Shown: in pieces, positions 6,575-6,936 of the stretch
Layout: every line of letters starts with the position of its first letter
Position numbering within the stretch: the first letter of the stretch is position 1
Notes under the pieces: model-generated
What the model saw: the letters and a program-made list of their open reading frames with translations, nothing else
Told to the model about the DNA's origin: nothing
The model's database searches: none
Position numbers and translations under genes: made by a program
Assembly (NCBI GenBank): GCA_030598385.1
Contig: JAUVQB010000075.1
Location: 1-6,936 of the forward strand
From: Alphaproteobacteria bacterium
Lineage (GTDB): Bacteria > Pseudomonadota > Alphaproteobacteria > Kiloniellales > JAKSDN01
Direction: 5' to 3'
DNA length: 6,936 nucleotides

Positions 6575-6936
6575 ATGACCCAGGAAAGCGAACTTTACAC
6601 CATTCCGGCGCGCAGGGGCCGCGCAGCGCGCCTGAACAAGGGCCAATCGATCAAGATCATCAATACCCACGGCCAGCAGGTGGTCGACACCTGGGCGTTC
6701 AACGCCGACGACTTGAGCGAGTTCATGTCGATGGAGCACTTGCGCGTCTTCCTCGAACGGATCTTTCCGCATGCTGGCGATCCCCTGGTCACCAACCGGC
6801 GCCGGGCGACCCTCCACTTCGTCGAGGATACCTCGCCCGGGATTCACGACACGCTGATGGCCGCCTGCGACGACTACCGCTACGGCCTGCTCAACTGCAC
6901 CGAATATCACGACAACTGCACCGACAACCTGTTTGC
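6575..6936 (+). CDS. DUF1989 protein (urea-carboxylase-associated / carboxyguanidine-deiminase superfamily), 5' part
   Basis: The frame runs for 120 codons to the right edge with no stop, so the C-terminus is missing. It matches the DUF1989 (PF09347) pattern: IPARRGRAARLNKGQSIKII (10-29), NTHGQQVVDTWAFNADD (30-46), EFMSMEHLR (49-57), LVTNRRR (71-77), VEDTSPGIHDTL (83-94), then AACDDYRY (96-103) and EYHDNCTDNL (110-119). H91, C98, H112 and C115 are good candidates for metal or catalytic positions; that assignment is inference. Characterised family members, the former urea-amidolyase-associated proteins, include CgdA/CgdB, subunits of carboxyguanidine deiminase in guanidine breakdown. This suggests hydrolysis of an amidine- or guanidine-like C-N bond. 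No urea or guanidine carboxylase gene is in view; its neighbour is the lyase, so the substrate here is probably different. Genes beyond the edge may clarify this. Confidence 0.9.
   Translation, partial: MTQESELYTIPARRGRAARLNKGQSIKIINTHGQQVVDTWAFNADDLSEFMSMEHLRVFLERIFPHAGDPLVTNRRRATLHFVEDTSPGIHDTLMAACDDYRYGLLNCTEYHDNCTDNLF

Overview
The window holds the 5' end of an insertion-sequence transposase (minus strand, running off the left edge), followed by one long plus-strand operon-like block that continues past the right edge. High GC, a Gram-negative periplasmic binding protein (signal peptide without a lipobox cysteine), and an IS6-family transposase of a type common in alphaproteobacteria all suggest an alphaproteobacterium. 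This assignment is inferred from overall sequence character, not from a marker gene.

Layout: (1) 1-246, minus: N-terminal 82 residues of an IS6-family DDE transposase, cut by the window edge. (2) 247-365: short, relatively AT-rich divergent intergenic stretch with a possible promoter, a small dyad and a possible IS-end remnant. (3) 366-1325: BMP/PnrA-family periplasmic substrate-binding protein. (4) 1326-1407: 82-nt gap with a possible G/C stem. (5) 1408-2925, 2925-4043 and 4040-4987: duplicated-NBD ATPase and two BPD_transp_2 permeases of the same BMP-type ABC importer. (6) 4987-6531: MIO-type ammonia-lyase of the HutH family. (7) 6575 to the edge: DUF1989 protein (urea-carboxylase-associated / carboxyguanidine-deiminase superfamily), truncated by the window.

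The ATPase, both permeases and the lyase are joined by 1-4 nt start/stop overlaps, so the enzyme appears to be made together with the importer. The simplest reading is an uptake-and-catabolism operon: a nitrogen-containing substrate is captured by the BMP protein, imported, deaminated by the lyase, and the product, or a related C-N bond, is processed by the DUF1989 protein and by genes beyond the window. No hutU, hutI or hutG is seen here. The lyase keeps the MIO triad and most histidine-lyase residues, but has Asn where histidine ammonia-lyase has the substrate-contacting His83. The binding protein also lacks the usual nucleoside-site motif of its family. The substrate may therefore be neither plain histidine nor a nucleoside. 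This possible undescribed pathway is the most interesting feature of the window.
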